From Lactobacillus agrestimuris (GTDB lineage Bacteria; Bacillota; Bacilli; Lactobacillales; Lactobacillaceae), in NCBI RefSeq assembly GCF_943193025.1, contig NZ_CALPCQ010000007.1, forward strand, positions 29,857-93,856: a DNA stretch of 64,000 nucleotides. Direction: 5' to 3'. The notes under the pieces are model-generated. The model searched no databases. It saw only the letters and a list, made by a program, of their open reading frames with translations, and was not told the DNA's origin. This document shows, one piece after another, positions 47,194 to 56,095 of this stretch; position 1 is the first letter of the stretch; each line of letters starts with the position of its first letter. Position numbers and translations under genes: made by a program.

Positions 47194-49560
47194 ATGAATA
47201 CAAAAATTTTAGAAATATTAGAATTTAGTCAAATTACTGATAGATTGAAAAATTTAGCAATAACTGAGCCAGCTAAAAATAGAGCCGAAAATTTAATTCC
47301 AAGTGGAAACTATGACCAAGTTCAAAAACAGTTGGATCAAACCTTTGCTTTAGCAAATATTCTAAGAGTTAATGGTCAATTGCCATTAACCGATTTTGTC
47401 GATGTTAAGCCTAGTACTAAACGCTTAGGGGTTAAGGCTAATTTAAATGCGGCAGAGCTTGGAAATATTTTATTGGTATTAACTTTAGCAAATGATATTA
47501 ATCATTTTGTTGAAGAATTAGATGAAAGCGCTGATATCACTGCAATTGATGAAATTATTGCTAAGCTTGATGTTCCAGAAGATTTATTTAGACGACTTAA
47601 AAAGTCACTTGATTATGATGGAGAAGTTTTAGATTCAGCCTCTCCTGCCTTAGCAAGGCTTCGTCATGATATGCATAGTAATGAAGAAGAAATCAGAAGT
47701 ATGATGGAATCTTACACTAAGGGAAATAGTAGTAAGTACCTTTCTGAAGCAATCGTTACTATTCGTGATGATCGCTATGTTATCCCTGTTAAGCAAGAAT
47801 ATCGTGGTAAATTCGGTGGGGTTGTTCATGATCAAAGTGCTAGTGGTCAGACTTTATTTATTGAACCAGAAGCTGTTTTGAAGTTGAACAATCGTCAACA
47901 AAATCTTCTTGCCCAAGAAAGACAAGAAATTCATCGAATTTTGCGTGAATTATCAAATTTGGCTCGTGAAGAAATTGAACCAATAAATGAAATTGCACAG
48001 GCTTTGACAGAATTAGACTTTTTACAAGCAAAGGCAAAGCTAGCTAAAGAAATGAATGCTAGTCAACCTAAATTGTCACAAAATCATGAGATTAATTTGT
48101 TAAAGGCTCGTCACCCATTAATCGATCCCGAAAAGGTTGTTCCTAATGATATTAGTTTAGGAATTGATTTTGATACCATGCTAATTACCGGTCCAAACAC
48201 AGGTGGTAAAACTATTACCTTGAAGACTGCAGGACTTTTACAATTAATGGCTCAATCTGGCTTATTTATTCCAGCAGCTGAAGGAAGTAAAGTTGGAGTA
48301 TTTAAGCAGGTTTATGCCGATATTGGGGATGAACAATCAATTGAGCAATCTTTGAGTACTTTCTCGTCTCATATCAATGATATTGTTAATATTATGAAAA
48401 ATGTGGATGATGAGACCTTAGTTTTAATTGACGAAATTGGAGCAGGAACTGATCCTGAAGAAGGTGCTAGTTTGGCAATTAGTATTTTGGATTTCTTACG
48501 TAAAAAAGATGCCAAAATTATGGTTACTACCCACTATCCAGAGCTTAAGTTGTATGGCTACAACCGTGAACGTACAACTAATGCCTCAATGGAATTTGAT
48601 ATTAAGACTTTGTCTCCAACTTATCGCTTACAAATTGGTATTCCTGGACATAGTAATGCTTTTGCTATTGCTCGTAGACTTGGTATGCGGGAAGATGTAG
48701 TTAAAAATGCTCAAAGTTTAATGAAAGATACTGACTCTGACATTAACAAGATGATTGAAAAGTTAAATGAGCAAACAAAAGCAGCTAATGTTGCAAGAAG
48801 TAGACTTGAAACTAGTTTAGATCGAAGCCAAAAGTTAGAACAAAAATTGCAAGAAGCGCTTGATTGGTATAATCAGCGAGTACAAAAACAGCTTGATTTT
48901 GCTCAAGAAAGAGCTAATGAAGTTATTGCTAAACGTCGTAAAAAGGCTGATCAAATTATTAAAGAACTTGAAGATCAAAAGAAAAATGGTGCCTTGGTTC
49001 AAGACAATAAAATTATTGAGGCCAAAGGTGAGTTTAATAAATTAAAACGTCAGGCTGATAATTTAGCCCATAATAAGGTCCTACAACGCGAAAAGCGTCG
49101 CCACCAGGTAAGTGTGGGTGATAAGGTTAAAGTGCTATCATATGGCCAAACTGGGACAATTACCAAGAAGTTGACAGATCATGAATATGAAGTTCAAATG
49201 GGAATTGTTAAAGTTAAAGTTAGTGATAGAGATATTGAAAGACTTGAAATGAGTAAACAAGCTTCAAAGCCAAAATCTCCTGTAAGAGCTACGAGTGGTT
49301 CTTTAAGAAGATCAAATACTCGAAGTGAACTAGATTTACGTGGCCAAAGATACGATGAAGCAATGACTAACTTGGATCGATATATTGATGAAGTTCTTCT
49401 TGCTGGTTTAGATTATGTAACTATTATCCACGGTATTGGTACTGGTGCGATTCGAAAAGGTGTATGGCAATATTTAAAGAGTAATCGCCATGTTAAGAGT
49501 TTTAACTATGCTCCCGCAAATGAAGGTGGAACTGGTGCAACAATAGTTAAACTAAAATAA
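47194..49560 (+). CDS. mutS2: Endonuclease MutS2
   Basis: The 788-residue protein lacks the mismatch-reading domain of MutS. It has a MutS-like core and ATPase (ITGPNTGGKTITLKTAG, STFSSHINDI, LVLIDEIGAGTDPEEG, TTHYPELK), a long coiled coil (about 515-630) and a C-terminal Smr nuclease domain (ELDLRGQRYDEAM ... VTIIHGIGTGAIRKGV, about 710-788). MutS2 suppresses recombination in some bacteria and acts on collided ribosomes in Bacillus. trxA follows 83 nt later with its own promoter. Confidence 0.95.
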   Translation: MNTKILEILEFSQITDRLKNLAITEPAKNRAENLIPSGNYDQVQKQLDQTFALANILRVNGQLPLTDFVDVKPSTKRLGVKANLNAAELGNILLVLTLANDINHFVEELDESADITAIDEIIAKLDVPEDLFRRLKKSLDYDGEVLDSASPALARLRHDMHSNEEEIRSMMESYTKGNSSKYLSEAIVTIRDDRYVIPVKQEYRGKFGGVVHDQSASGQTLFIEPEAVLKLNNRQQNLLAQERQEIHRILRELSNLAREEIEPINEIAQALTELDFLQAKAKLAKEMNASQPKLSQNHEINLLKARHPLIDPEKVVPNDISLGIDFDTMLITGPNTGGKTITLKTAGLLQLMAQSGLFIPAAEGSKVGVFKQVYADIGDEQSIEQSLSTFSSHINDIVNIMKNVDDETLVLIDEIGAGTDPEEGASLAISILDFLRKKDAKIMVTTHYPELKLYGYNRERTTNASMEFDIKTLSPTYRLQIGIPGHSNAFAIARRLGMREDVVKNAQSLMKDTDSDINKMIEKLNEQTKAANVARSRLETSLDRSQKLEQKLQEALDWYNQRVQKQLDFAQERANEVIAKRRKKADQIIKELEDQKKNGALVQDNKIIEAKGEFNKLKRQADNLAHNKVLQREKRRHQVSVGDKVKVLSYGQTGTITKKLTDHEYEVQMGIVKVKVSDRDIERLEMSKQASKPKSPVRATSGSLRRSNTRSELDLRGQRYDEAMTNLDRYIDEVLLAGLDYVTIIHGIGTGAIRKGVWQYLKSNRHVKSFNYAPANEGGTGATIVKLK

Positions 49561-49569
49561 GCATAAAGC

Positions 49570-49598
49570 TTGTAAAAAGTAAGTATACTTGATATATT
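49570..49598 (+). promoter_or_regulatory. trxA promoter
   Basis: TTGTAA (49570-49575), 17 nt, then TATATT (49593-49598) in the mutS2-trxA gap. Confidence 0.5.
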
Positions 49599-49643
49599 TT
49601 ATTTATAAAAGTTATTATTAAAAATTCGAAAGAGGTAAATAAT

Positions 49644-49955
49644 ATGGTTGATGCAATTACTGATCAAAATTTTGATCAAGAAACTAAAGATGGTGTTGTT
49701 TTAACTGACTTCTGGGCAACTTGGTGTGGCCCATGTAAGATGCAATCACCGGTTATTGATCAACTCGCTGAAGAACGTCAAGATGTTAAGTTCACTAAGA
49801 TGGATGTTGATCAAAATCAAGAAACTGCTAAAAACTTGGGAATTATGGCAATTCCAACTCTAGTCATTAAAAAAGATGGTAAGATTGTTGATCGTTTAAC
49901 AGGTTACACTCCAAAAGAAAAGCTTGACCAAATTTTAGATCAATACACAGATTAA
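49644..49955 (+). CDS. trxA: Thioredoxin
   Basis: The 103-residue protein has the canonical thioredoxin active site WCGPCK in TDFWATWCGPCKMQSP (about residues 20-35), the cis-proline AIPTLVI and a C-terminal helix. It reduces protein disulfides using thioredoxin reductase, which is not encoded nearby: the reductase-like gene at 62.7-63.6 kb lacks the redox CxxC. AAAGAGGT precedes the ATG. It sits between mutS2 and a shared terminator. Confidence 0.96.
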   Translation: MVDAITDQNFDQETKDGVVLTDFWATWCGPCKMQSPVIDQLAEERQDVKFTKMDVDQNQETAKNLGIMAIPTLVIKKDGKIVDRLTGYTPKEKLDQILDQYTD

Positions 49956-49961
49956 GAATAT

Positions 49962-49991
49962 AAAAAAGGCATTCTGTTGAATGCCTTTTTC
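49962..49991. terminator. Bidirectional terminator between trxA and yslB
   Basis: AAAAAAGGCATTC and GAATGCCTTTTT pair around a 4-nt loop. The A and T flanks let it serve both convergent genes. Confidence 0.87.
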
Positions 49992-49992
49992 T

Positions 49993-50400
49993 TTAACCAA
50001 AACGAGCAATAATTTGAACTTTTTGATCTTTATCTAAAATATTAATTTCACTTTCTGCATTACGGCCAGTTTCTTTTTGAACTACTTCTGCAATCATACC
50101 ACTTTCGATCGAAAATTCTTTGCTGTCGCTGTTTAAACGATCAATAACGGTTTGACCACTTAATTCAAAGGTAATTGATGTTCGCTTTTCCTTGATTAAT
50201 TCAAGAGTGCCAAATTCAGCCTCTTCAAAGAATTCAATTAGATCATCATAACTTGCAAGCGCGTAGTGACGAGTAATTCTTTTGCCGGCCCAATATAAGA
50301 TAGCATCATTGTCATCACCTAAGATTTCTGGTAGTAAAAAATCACGGTAGAGTTGATTTAAAAAATAAACGTGTTCATTTGATTGATTATTGTCGTGCAT
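49993..50400 (-). CDS. yslB: DUF2507 protein (YslB-like)
   Basis: The start is set at the ATG ending at 50400, with AAAGGGATG upstream; a longer frame runs into the murI region without a ribosome site. The 135-residue protein carries the YslB/DUF2507 pattern: LYRDFLLPEILGDDNDAILYWAGKR in segments near the N terminus, YDDLIEFFEEAEFGTLEL and a beta-rich C-terminal half. The fold resembles small ligand-binding V4R-type domains, but no function is known. Divergence from murI (racE) matches the Bacillus neighbourhood. Confidence 0.82.
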   Translation of the reverse strand: MHDNNQSNEHVYFLNQLYRDFLLPEILGDDNDAILYWAGKRITRHYALASYDDLIEFFEEAEFGTLELIKEKRTSITFELSGQTVIDRLNSDSKEFSIESGMIAEVVQKETGRNAESEINILDKDQKVQIIARFG

Positions 50401-50488
50401 AAAATATTCATCCCTTTTATTCTTATTTATTTTACCGTAAACTAGTATGAGTAGAAAATATTTTTTTCTCGAGGAGAGTAGATTTTTT

Positions 50489-51292
50489 ATGGATAACCGT
50501 CCAATAGGTTTATTAGATTCGGGTGTTGGCGGATTTTCTGTGGTCAAAAAGATTATCCAAAAATTACCTAATGAATCGACAATATTTATTGGTGATAGTG
50601 CCAATATGCCATATGGCAATAAAAGCCAAGAAGAAGTTATTAATTTAACTAGACAAAGTGTTAAATTCTTACTTAAACAAAATGTTAAGTTAATTATTTT
50701 TGCATGTAATACGGCTACGGCTGCAGCTATGCCAACTTTGCAAAAAGAAATTGATCAACAGATTATTGGTGTAATTCAGTCAGGAAGTTTAGCAGCTGCA
50801 AGGACTACTAAAAATAATAAAGTTGCAGTAGTTGCTACTCCAGTTACAATTGAGTCACATGCTTATCGAGAAGAAATTAAATATCGAAATAAAGATATTA
50901 CTGTTTCAGAAGTTGCGGCTCCTAATTTAGCTGCACTAATTGAATCAATGCAAGATTATGATACAAATTTGAAGGCAGTTAAAGAAGCAATAAATCCAAT
51001 TCTAGATAATAATTTTGATACTTTGGTTTTAGGTTGTACACATTATCCACTAATTGAAAAAGAATTTTCTGATGTAGTAGGTAAGGATGTTAAAATTGTT
51101 GATCCAGCAGATCAAGTAGCCCAATATACCTACAATGTAATGAAGCGAGATAGTTTATTTAATTCCGCTGATCAACCAGCTAAGCATGAATATTACACTA
51201 CAGGGAATGCAAAAGAATTTGCTAAAATAGGCGGGTCATTTTTAGGAGATTCAAATATTTCAGTTAAGCATGTTAATACGGAGAATTTATAA
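50489..51292 (+). CDS. murI: Glutamate racemase
   Basis: The ATG at 50489 follows GAGGAGAG; an earlier in-frame ATG adds 14 residues outside the family. The 267-residue enzyme has the two catalytic cysteine regions, FACNTATAA (about 70-78) and LGCTHYPLI (about 181-189), with the N-terminal LLDSGVGGFSVV. It makes D-glutamate for peptidoglycan by deprotonating and reprotonating the alpha carbon. The stop overlaps the next start by one base, giving a murI-rdgB operon. Confidence 0.95.
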   Translation: MDNRPIGLLDSGVGGFSVVKKIIQKLPNESTIFIGDSANMPYGNKSQEEVINLTRQSVKFLLKQNVKLIIFACNTATAAAMPTLQKEIDQQIIGVIQSGSLAAARTTKNNKVAVVATPVTIESHAYREEIKYRNKDITVSEVAAPNLAALIESMQDYDTNLKAVKEAINPILDNNFDTLVLGCTHYPLIEKEFSDVVGKDVKIVDPADQVAQYTYNVMKRDSLFNSADQPAKHEYYTTGNAKEFAKIGGSFLGDSNISVKHVNTENL

Positions 51293-51912
51293 TGGCTAAA
51301 GAAATATTATTTGCGACAGGAAATCAAGGTAAGGCCAAGGAATTAAAGGAAGCCTTTAAAAAGGCAGGTGTAGATTTAATAGTTAAAACAAATGCTGATT
51401 TAGATAATCCACCTGAACCAATTGAATCTGGGAGAACTTTTGAAGCTAATGCAAAGATTAAGGCCCACGAATTAGCTGATTTTTCTGGTCTCCCAACTAT
51501 TGCAGATGATTCCGGCTTAATAGTCGATAAATTGAATGGGGCACCTGGTGTAAGATCCGCACGTTATGCCGGTGAAGCACATAATGATGCGCATAATAAT
51601 GCTAAACTCTTAGCCGAACTTGGCGGAGTACCGGAAAATGAACGAACTGCTAAGTTTAATACTACAATTGTCGTATCGATGCCAGGACATTTCGATAAGG
51701 ATTTAGTTGTTACTGGTCAATGTGAAGGCAAAATTTTGTCAGGACCAAGAGGTGAAGATGGCTTTGGCTATGATCCACTCTTCTTTGTTCCTGAAAAAGG
51801 AAAAACTTTCGCCGAAATGACCACCGATGAAAAGAATGAAATTTCTCATCGTGGAAGGGCAGTCGCAAAACTTATTAAAGAATTACCAGAATGGTTTAAG
51901 CAATTTGATTAA
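51292..51912 (+). CDS. rdgB: XTP/dITP diphosphatase (RdgB/HAM1)
   Basis: This 206-residue house-cleaning nucleotidase has FATGNQGKAKELKEAF at the N terminus, the catalytic IADDSGLIVDKLNGAPGVRS in mid-protein and DGFGYDPLFFVPE plus SHRGRA at the C terminus, all HAM1-family marks. It hydrolyses deaminated purine nucleotides such as dITP and XTP so that they do not enter DNA. It is translationally coupled to murI, as in many Firmicutes. Confidence 0.95.
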   Translation: MAKEILFATGNQGKAKELKEAFKKAGVDLIVKTNADLDNPPEPIESGRTFEANAKIKAHELADFSGLPTIADDSGLIVDKLNGAPGVRSARYAGEAHNDAHNNAKLLAELGGVPENERTAKFNTTIVVSMPGHFDKDLVVTGQCEGKILSGPRGEDGFGYDPLFFVPEKGKTFAEMTTDEKNEISHRGRAVAKLIKELPEWFKQFD

Positions 51913-51916
51913 AAAT

Positions 51917-51942
51917 AAAAGCAGGCTAGAGCCTGCTTTTTA
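51917..51942. terminator. Bidirectional terminator between rdgB and the MscS gene
   Basis: AAAAGCAGGC and GCCTGCTTTT form a perfect 10-bp stem around TAGA. It serves both convergent genes and slightly overlaps the minus-strand stop. Confidence 0.85.
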
Positions 51943-52788
51943 CTTTGCGTTAATTTGATTTGAATTTGTAGCGAGTTTGATATCATTAGCTTGTAAAGCC
52001 TCAATATAGTTCTTCAGATAGAGATTCTTAACAGAGCTACCTTTACCAGGTTTAACCTTAAAAGAGATGCTGTAAGTAATATTTTGACCGTTTTGATCAG
52101 TAATTCCTAAGATAGTTGGACCAGATGCAATTGTTTTCTTTTCAGTTTTAATTGTCTTATTTGCGTCCTTAAGAATAGTATGAACTTTTTCAAAATCATT
52201 ATCTGCATCAAGATATAAGTTGATAGTAAGGCTCATGACATTGTGAGCAATATTTTGAACGATTGTAATATTACGATTAGGGACATAAATTAATGATCCA
52301 TCAGGTGCTCTTAGACGAGTAGTTCTCAATCCAAGTTGGATTACTGTTCCAATAATTTGTTGGTTAATTTGAACAGTATCACCAACATCGAATTGATCTT
52401 CACTTAAGATAAAAAATCCATTTACCAAATCACTCACAAATCCTTGAGCCCCCATACCCAAGGCAAGAGAAAAGATTCCAGCGCTGGCAAGTAATGTTCC
52501 TACAGGGATGCCAATGATTGATAAAACGCCGAATAAATAAAAGAAGATAACTGTGTATTGAAAGATGCTATTTACAAGAGCTGTAATAGTTCTAGTTCTT
52601 TTATTTCTTACTTTAGTTTTTTTGGACGATGCTAAATATTTGTTTAGTATTTTTTTACCAAAATGTGAAATTAGGTAAAAGATAAGCGTGGTCAAAAGAA
52701 GTTGCCACACAATAGATACTAAGTTTTCGCTTAATTTATCCCAATTGATTGATAAAGCTTTATTATCGATGTGAAATGAAGTTTTCAT
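51940..52788 (-). CDS. Small-conductance mechanosensitive channel (MscS family)
   Basis: The 282-residue protein has three membrane segments (about residues 24-44, 73-95 and 98-118). The third is the pore-type helix GTLLASAGIFSLALGMGAQGFVSDLVNGFFIL with the glycine/alanine packing of MscS, followed by the beta-domain signature FDVGDTVQINQQIIGTV and LRAPDGSLIYVPNR. Such channels release solutes on sudden osmotic downshift. It is monocistronic and convergent with rdgB. Family assignment is solid; gating properties are unknown. Confidence 0.9.
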   Translation of the reverse strand: MKTSFHIDNKALSINWDKLSENLVSIVWQLLLTTLIFYLISHFGKKILNKYLASSKKTKVRNKRTRTITALVNSIFQYTVIFFYLFGVLSIIGIPVGTLLASAGIFSLALGMGAQGFVSDLVNGFFILSEDQFDVGDTVQINQQIIGTVIQLGLRTTRLRAPDGSLIYVPNRNITIVQNIAHNVMSLTINLYLDADNDFEKVHTILKDANKTIKTEKKTIASGPTILGITDQNGQNITYSISFKVKPGKGSSVKNLYLKNYIEALQANDIKLATNSNQINAK

Positions 52789-52842
52789 AAATTATCCTTT
52801 CATAAAGTTTCATTATATATCTTAACAAAGGTTACATAATTA

Positions 52843-52871
52843 TTGAGAATAAAGTGTTTTCATGCTAGACT
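52843..52871 (+). promoter_or_regulatory. Promoter of the DUF948-YtxH pair
   Basis: TTGAGA (52843-52848), a 17-nt spacer and TAGACT (52866-52871) preceded by TGC (extended -10). Confidence 0.5.
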
Positions 52872-52903
52872 TTTTTTAGATGGTAAAAAGTCGGAGGTAG
52901 AAA

Positions 52904-53329
52904 ATGGTAATTTCTTATGGTGCATTAGCAGGGTTAATCGCTGCAATTGCGTTTGTAGTATTAGTACTTTTCACAATTCCGATGCTAGTCCGCACAGCTA
53001 AAACATTAAATGAACTTAATGAAACTATGCAAACAACTAATAAATCAATTCAGCAGATTTCTACTGATGTTGATGGATTAATGAAGCAAAGTAGTGATTT
53101 ATTAGATAAGACTAATGATCTTTTAGCTGATGTAAATGGCAAGATGAAAACAATTGATCCTGTTGTTAAGGCTGCCGCAGATTTGGGAGAAAGCGTCCAA
53201 GAAATTAACGCTTCTTCAAAAAAGATGGCAAAACGCTTTAACAGTGCACGCTCAGTTCGTACAGGCGTATTTTCATCAATTCTTACTGCTATATTAGCTA
53301 GACGTAAGCGTCGAAACGGTGAAGATTAA
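52904..53329 (+). CDS. DUF948 membrane-anchored protein
   Basis: The 141-residue protein has one N-terminal membrane helix (about 5-29), a long helical region of heptad type (LNELNETMQTTNKSIQQIS ... VDGLMKQSSDLLDKTND) and a basic C terminus (ARRKRRNGED). This is the DUF948 layout. The helical part resembles chemotaxis-receptor-like coiled coils, but no function is known. CGGAGG precedes the ATG. A YtxH gene follows 26 nt later, a common pairing in lactobacilli, suggesting a joint envelope or general-stress role. Confidence 0.82.
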   Translation: MVISYGALAGLIAAIAFVVLVLFTIPMLVRTAKTLNELNETMQTTNKSIQQISTDVDGLMKQSSDLLDKTNDLLADVNGKMKTIDPVVKAAADLGESVQEINASSKKMAKRFNSARSVRTGVFSSILTAILARRKRRNGED

Positions 53330-53355
53330 ATTAAAATATAAAGGAGGAATTTATT

Positions 53356-53715
53356 ATGAGTAAGTTTACAAGCTTTTTACTTGGTGTAGTTGCTGGTGCA
53401 ACGGCAGGTTTTGTTGCAGGTTCATTATTAGTTGATGATGAGCAACTTGATGGCGTTAAGAAGAAGATTCAAGATAATGATAAGCTTCAAGATTTGAAGA
53501 AGAAGTACGATAATGGTACTGAAATCGTTAAGAATCAATTAGCTTCATTCCCAAAGAATGTTGAAGATGATTCAGAACTTAAAGATTTTGATGATATCGT
53601 AATTGATGATTCTAAGTCAGAAGATATTACAGCAGATGGTAATGCAGAAAAGACTGCAGATGATTTAAATAATGCTGAAGATAAGGCATCTTCTGAAAAT
53701 TCAAATAATGAATAA
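53356..53715 (+). CDS. YtxH domain-containing protein
   Basis: This 119-residue protein has an N-terminal membrane or glycine-zipper segment (FLLGVVAGATAGFVAGSLLV, residues 7-26), typical of YtxH/gas-vesicle-like proteins, followed by a charged helix (about 35-60). The tail of about 50 residues is very acidic and low in complexity. Bacillus relatives belong to the general stress response. AAAGGAGG precedes the ATG. Function is unknown; cotranscription with the DUF948 gene is likely. Confidence 0.82.
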   Translation: MSKFTSFLLGVVAGATAGFVAGSLLVDDEQLDGVKKKIQDNDKLQDLKKKYDNGTEIVKNQLASFPKNVEDDSELKDFDDIVIDDSKSEDITADGNAEKTADDLNNAEDKASSENSNNE

Positions 53716-53727
53716 AATTCGATAATA

Positions 53728-53758
53728 AAAAAAGCAGGTCAGTTGACCTGCTTTTTGT
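53728..53758. terminator. Bidirectional terminator between the YtxH gene and pepQ
   Basis: AAAGCAGGTCA and TGACCTGCTTT form an 11-bp perfect stem with a 2-nt loop as written (real loop slightly larger), with A and T tracts on opposite sides. Confidence 0.87.
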
Positions 53759-53764
53759 TTATAA

Positions 53765-54871
53765 TTAATCTTTCAAAGGCAAAACCTTTAATTCTTTGCT
53801 AGTATGAGTAAATGGTTCATAACCATTTTTAGTAACTACACCACAGTCTTCGATTCTGACTCCGGCAAAGCCAGGGATGTAAATACCTGGTTCAATTGAG
53901 AAACACATTCCTTCTTCAATTACTAAGTCATTTCCTTGAACAATTGAAGGAAATTCGTGAACGTGTTTACCAATGCCGTGACCTAAACGGTGGATGAAGT
54001 ATTCGCCATATCCAGCTTTAGTAATGATATCACGGGCAACACTATCAAGTTCCTCAGCAGTGATACCTGGTTTAGCAGCATCAATTGCGGCTTGTTGTGC
54101 TTCACGATCTACTTCATAGATTTCTCTTTCTTTATCAGAAATTTCACCGTATGCAACAGTTCTACTTGAGTCAGATGCATAACCATCATGCATAGTACCT
54201 AAATCAAATAAAACTAATTCGTTTGGTTCAATCTTGTTCATTGTTGGACCAAGGTGTGGATTGGCTGCATTTTTACCAGCTTGAACAATAGTTTCAAAAC
54301 TTTGGTGCATAACACCCTTTTGAATCTTTAGTTGATATTCGATTTGTCCAGCTATACTTCTTTCAGTAGCACCAGTTCTAATTGCATCAAAACCGACTTG
54401 GAATGCAAAGTCAGCTTCTCTACCAGCGGCCTTTAATTTTTCTACTTCTTCAGGAGTCTTGTATAGACGAATATGGTCAACAAATGGTGAAACATTTCCG
54501 TTGAAGTCTGAATCAGGGAATTGAGCATGCAAGTTTTGATAGTGAGCAACCGATAAATTGTTCTTTTCAATTGCCCAATTCTTGTATTCATTAGTTCTTT
54601 TCTTTACATTATCGGCAATAATGGCCCATGGGTTTTCTGAATCAAGGTATCCATATACATCGCCATTCCATTCGCTGTTTTTTGCTTCTTCAACATTTAA
54701 AGCAGGAGTGAAAACAAATGGTTCAGCATCTTTAAAAGCAACTAAGCTAAAAATACGTTCATCTGGATCCATTGAAAAACCAGTAAAGTAAGCAATAGTA
54801 ATTGGATCCGAAATGTAGGCAACATCGAAGTTGTTATCTTGAAGCCAATTTTGAAGCTTATCTAAATTCAT
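53765..54871 (-). CDS. pepQ: Xaa-Pro dipeptidase (prolidase, M24)
   Basis: The 368-residue pita-bread metallopeptidase has an N-terminal creatinase-like domain (about 1-130) and a catalytic domain. Metal-ligand motifs are visible: [18 protein letters not shown] with two aspartates, [13 protein letters not shown] with the His, and [18 protein letters not shown] with two glutamates. It cleaves X-Pro dipeptides from casein-type peptides in the cytoplasm. It is divergent from ccpA, the usual order in lactic acid bacteria, and the shared gap contains a perfect cre, so CcpA may control it. Confidence 0.94.
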   Translation of the reverse strand: MNLDKLQNWLQDNNFDVAYISDPITIAYFTGFSMDPDERIFSLVAFKDAEPFVFTPALNVEEAKNSEWNGDVYGYLDSENPWAIIADNVKKRTNEYKNWAIEKNNLSVAHYQNLHAQFPDSDFNGNVSPFVDHIRLYKTPEEVEKLKAAGREADFAFQVGFDAIRTGATERSIAGQIEYQLKIQKGVMHQSFETIVQAGKNAANPHLGPTMNKIEPNELVLFDLGTMHDGYASDSSRTVAYGEISDKEREIYEVDREAQQAAIDAAKPGITAEELDSVARDIITKAGYGEYFIHRLGHGIGKHVHEFPSIVQGNDLVIEEGMCFSIEPGIYIPGFAGVRIEDCGVVTKNGYEPFTHTSKELKVLPLKD

Positions 54872-54951
54872 AAAAATACCTCTCTTTTCTTTATTGATAA
54901 GTTGTTAAGAAAAGTATACCATTAAAAGCTGTGAAAAAATGAAAGAAAAAC

Positions 54952-54965
54952 TGTAAACGTTTGCA
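54952..54965. promoter_or_regulatory. Perfect cre site between pepQ and ccpA
   Basis: TGTAAACGTTTGCA fits the cre consensus TGWAARCGYTWNCW at every position. It overlaps the -35 box of the ccpA promoter by five bases and lies about 80 nt from the pepQ start. Confidence 0.8.
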
Positions 54966-54989
54966 AATACTGGCTATAAGTGGTATAGT
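54961..54989 (+). promoter_or_regulatory. ccpA promoter
   Basis: TTGCAA (54961-54966), a 17-nt spacer and TATAGT (54984-54989). The overlapping cre predicts negative autoregulation. Confidence 0.65.
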
Positions 54990-55029
54990 TAAAGTCCAAG
55001 ATGATTTAATAAGAATTGGAGACTAAAAA

Positions 55030-56031
55030 ATGCGTAAACAAGAAGTAACAATCTATGATGTCGCTCGTGAAGCTAAAGTTTCCATGGCAACAGTTTCTAG
55101 AGTTGTGAACGGTAATAGTAACGTCCGCAAGGAAACCCGAGACCGTGTAGAAGAAGTGATAAAAAGATTACACTATCAACCAAATGCAGTTGCACAAGGT
55201 TTAGCATCAAAGAGAACAACAACAGTTGGTTTGATTGTACCAGAATTGACTAATTTGTATTTTGCTGAATTATCAAGAGGTATCGATGATATTGCTTTAC
55301 TTTATAAGTACAACATTATCATTAGTAGTATTGAAAACCGTTTGATGAAGCAAGATCAAGTAATTCAAGGTTTACTTAATAAACAAGTTGATGGAGTTAT
55401 CTACATGTCTAACAACATGCCAGATAATGCTGTTGAGGCTTTCGAAAGAACTAATACACCTGTTGTTCTGGCCGGAACTAAAGATGATCATCCAAATATT
55501 CCATCAGTAACTATTGACTACAAGAAGGCCGATACAGAGGCATTAAACTTAATGTATAATGATGGTAAAAAGAATTTGGCTTTAGTTGTTGGAAATAAAG
55601 ATGCTGTAGTTAACAAGGACAATAGAATTGTTGCTTATCGTAAATTCTTAAAGGATCATGATATTAAAGAAGAACACATTTATGATGGGATTTATGATTA
55701 CTCAGATGGTTATAACTTATGCTCACAACTTGTAAAAGATGGTGTAGATGGAGTGATCGTTACTAGAGATAGTACTTCAGTTGGTATTTTAAATTCTGCA
55801 ATTGATGCTGGAATAAAGGTTCCAGAAGAATTAGAAATTGTTACTGCAAGTGCAACCCAAATTGCATCAGTTGTACGCCCATCATTAACAACTGTGAAGC
55901 AACCACTTTATGATATGGGTGCCGTAGCTATGAGAATGTTAACTAAGTTAATGGATGGCGAAGAATTAGATGATATTCATATTGAACTTCCATATGAATT
56001 AGTTAAGAAACAAAGTACTTTAAATCAATAA
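55030..56031 (+). CDS. ccpA: Catabolite control protein A
   Basis: The 333-residue LacI-family regulator opens MRKQEVTIYDVAREAKVSMATVSRVVNGN, the CcpA-type helix-turn-helix, with hinge HYQPNAVAQGLASKRTTTVG. The sensor domain includes NLYFAELSRGIDDIA and the Pro/Lys-rich SLTTVKQPLYDMGAVAMRML that contacts HPr(Ser-P) in CcpA. The pepQ-ccpA divergent order confirms CcpA rather than a local repressor. It mediates carbon catabolite repression; scrB/scrA upstream carry cre-like sites. Confidence 0.95.
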   Translation: MRKQEVTIYDVAREAKVSMATVSRVVNGNSNVRKETRDRVEEVIKRLHYQPNAVAQGLASKRTTTVGLIVPELTNLYFAELSRGIDDIALLYKYNIIISSIENRLMKQDQVIQGLLNKQVDGVIYMSNNMPDNAVEAFERTNTPVVLAGTKDDHPNIPSVTIDYKKADTEALNLMYNDGKKNLALVVGNKDAVVNKDNRIVAYRKFLKDHDIKEEHIYDGIYDYSDGYNLCSQLVKDGVDGVIVTRDSTSVGILNSAIDAGIKVPEELEIVTASATQIASVVRPSLTTVKQPLYDMGAVAMRMLTKLMDGEELDDIHIELPYELVKKQSTLNQ

Positions 56032-56045
56032 AATAGTAACTTAAA

Positions 56046-56084
56046 GAAAAAGGGAATTAGCAAAATTTGCTAATTCCCTTTTTT
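56046..56084. terminator. Bidirectional terminator between ccpA and pepV
   Basis: A long perfect inverted repeat, AAAAGGGAATTAGCAAA with TTTGCTAATTCCCTTTT, with only a minimal loop and flanking A/T tracts. It serves the two convergent genes. Confidence 0.9.
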
Positions 56085-56095
56085 ACGTCTATAGA

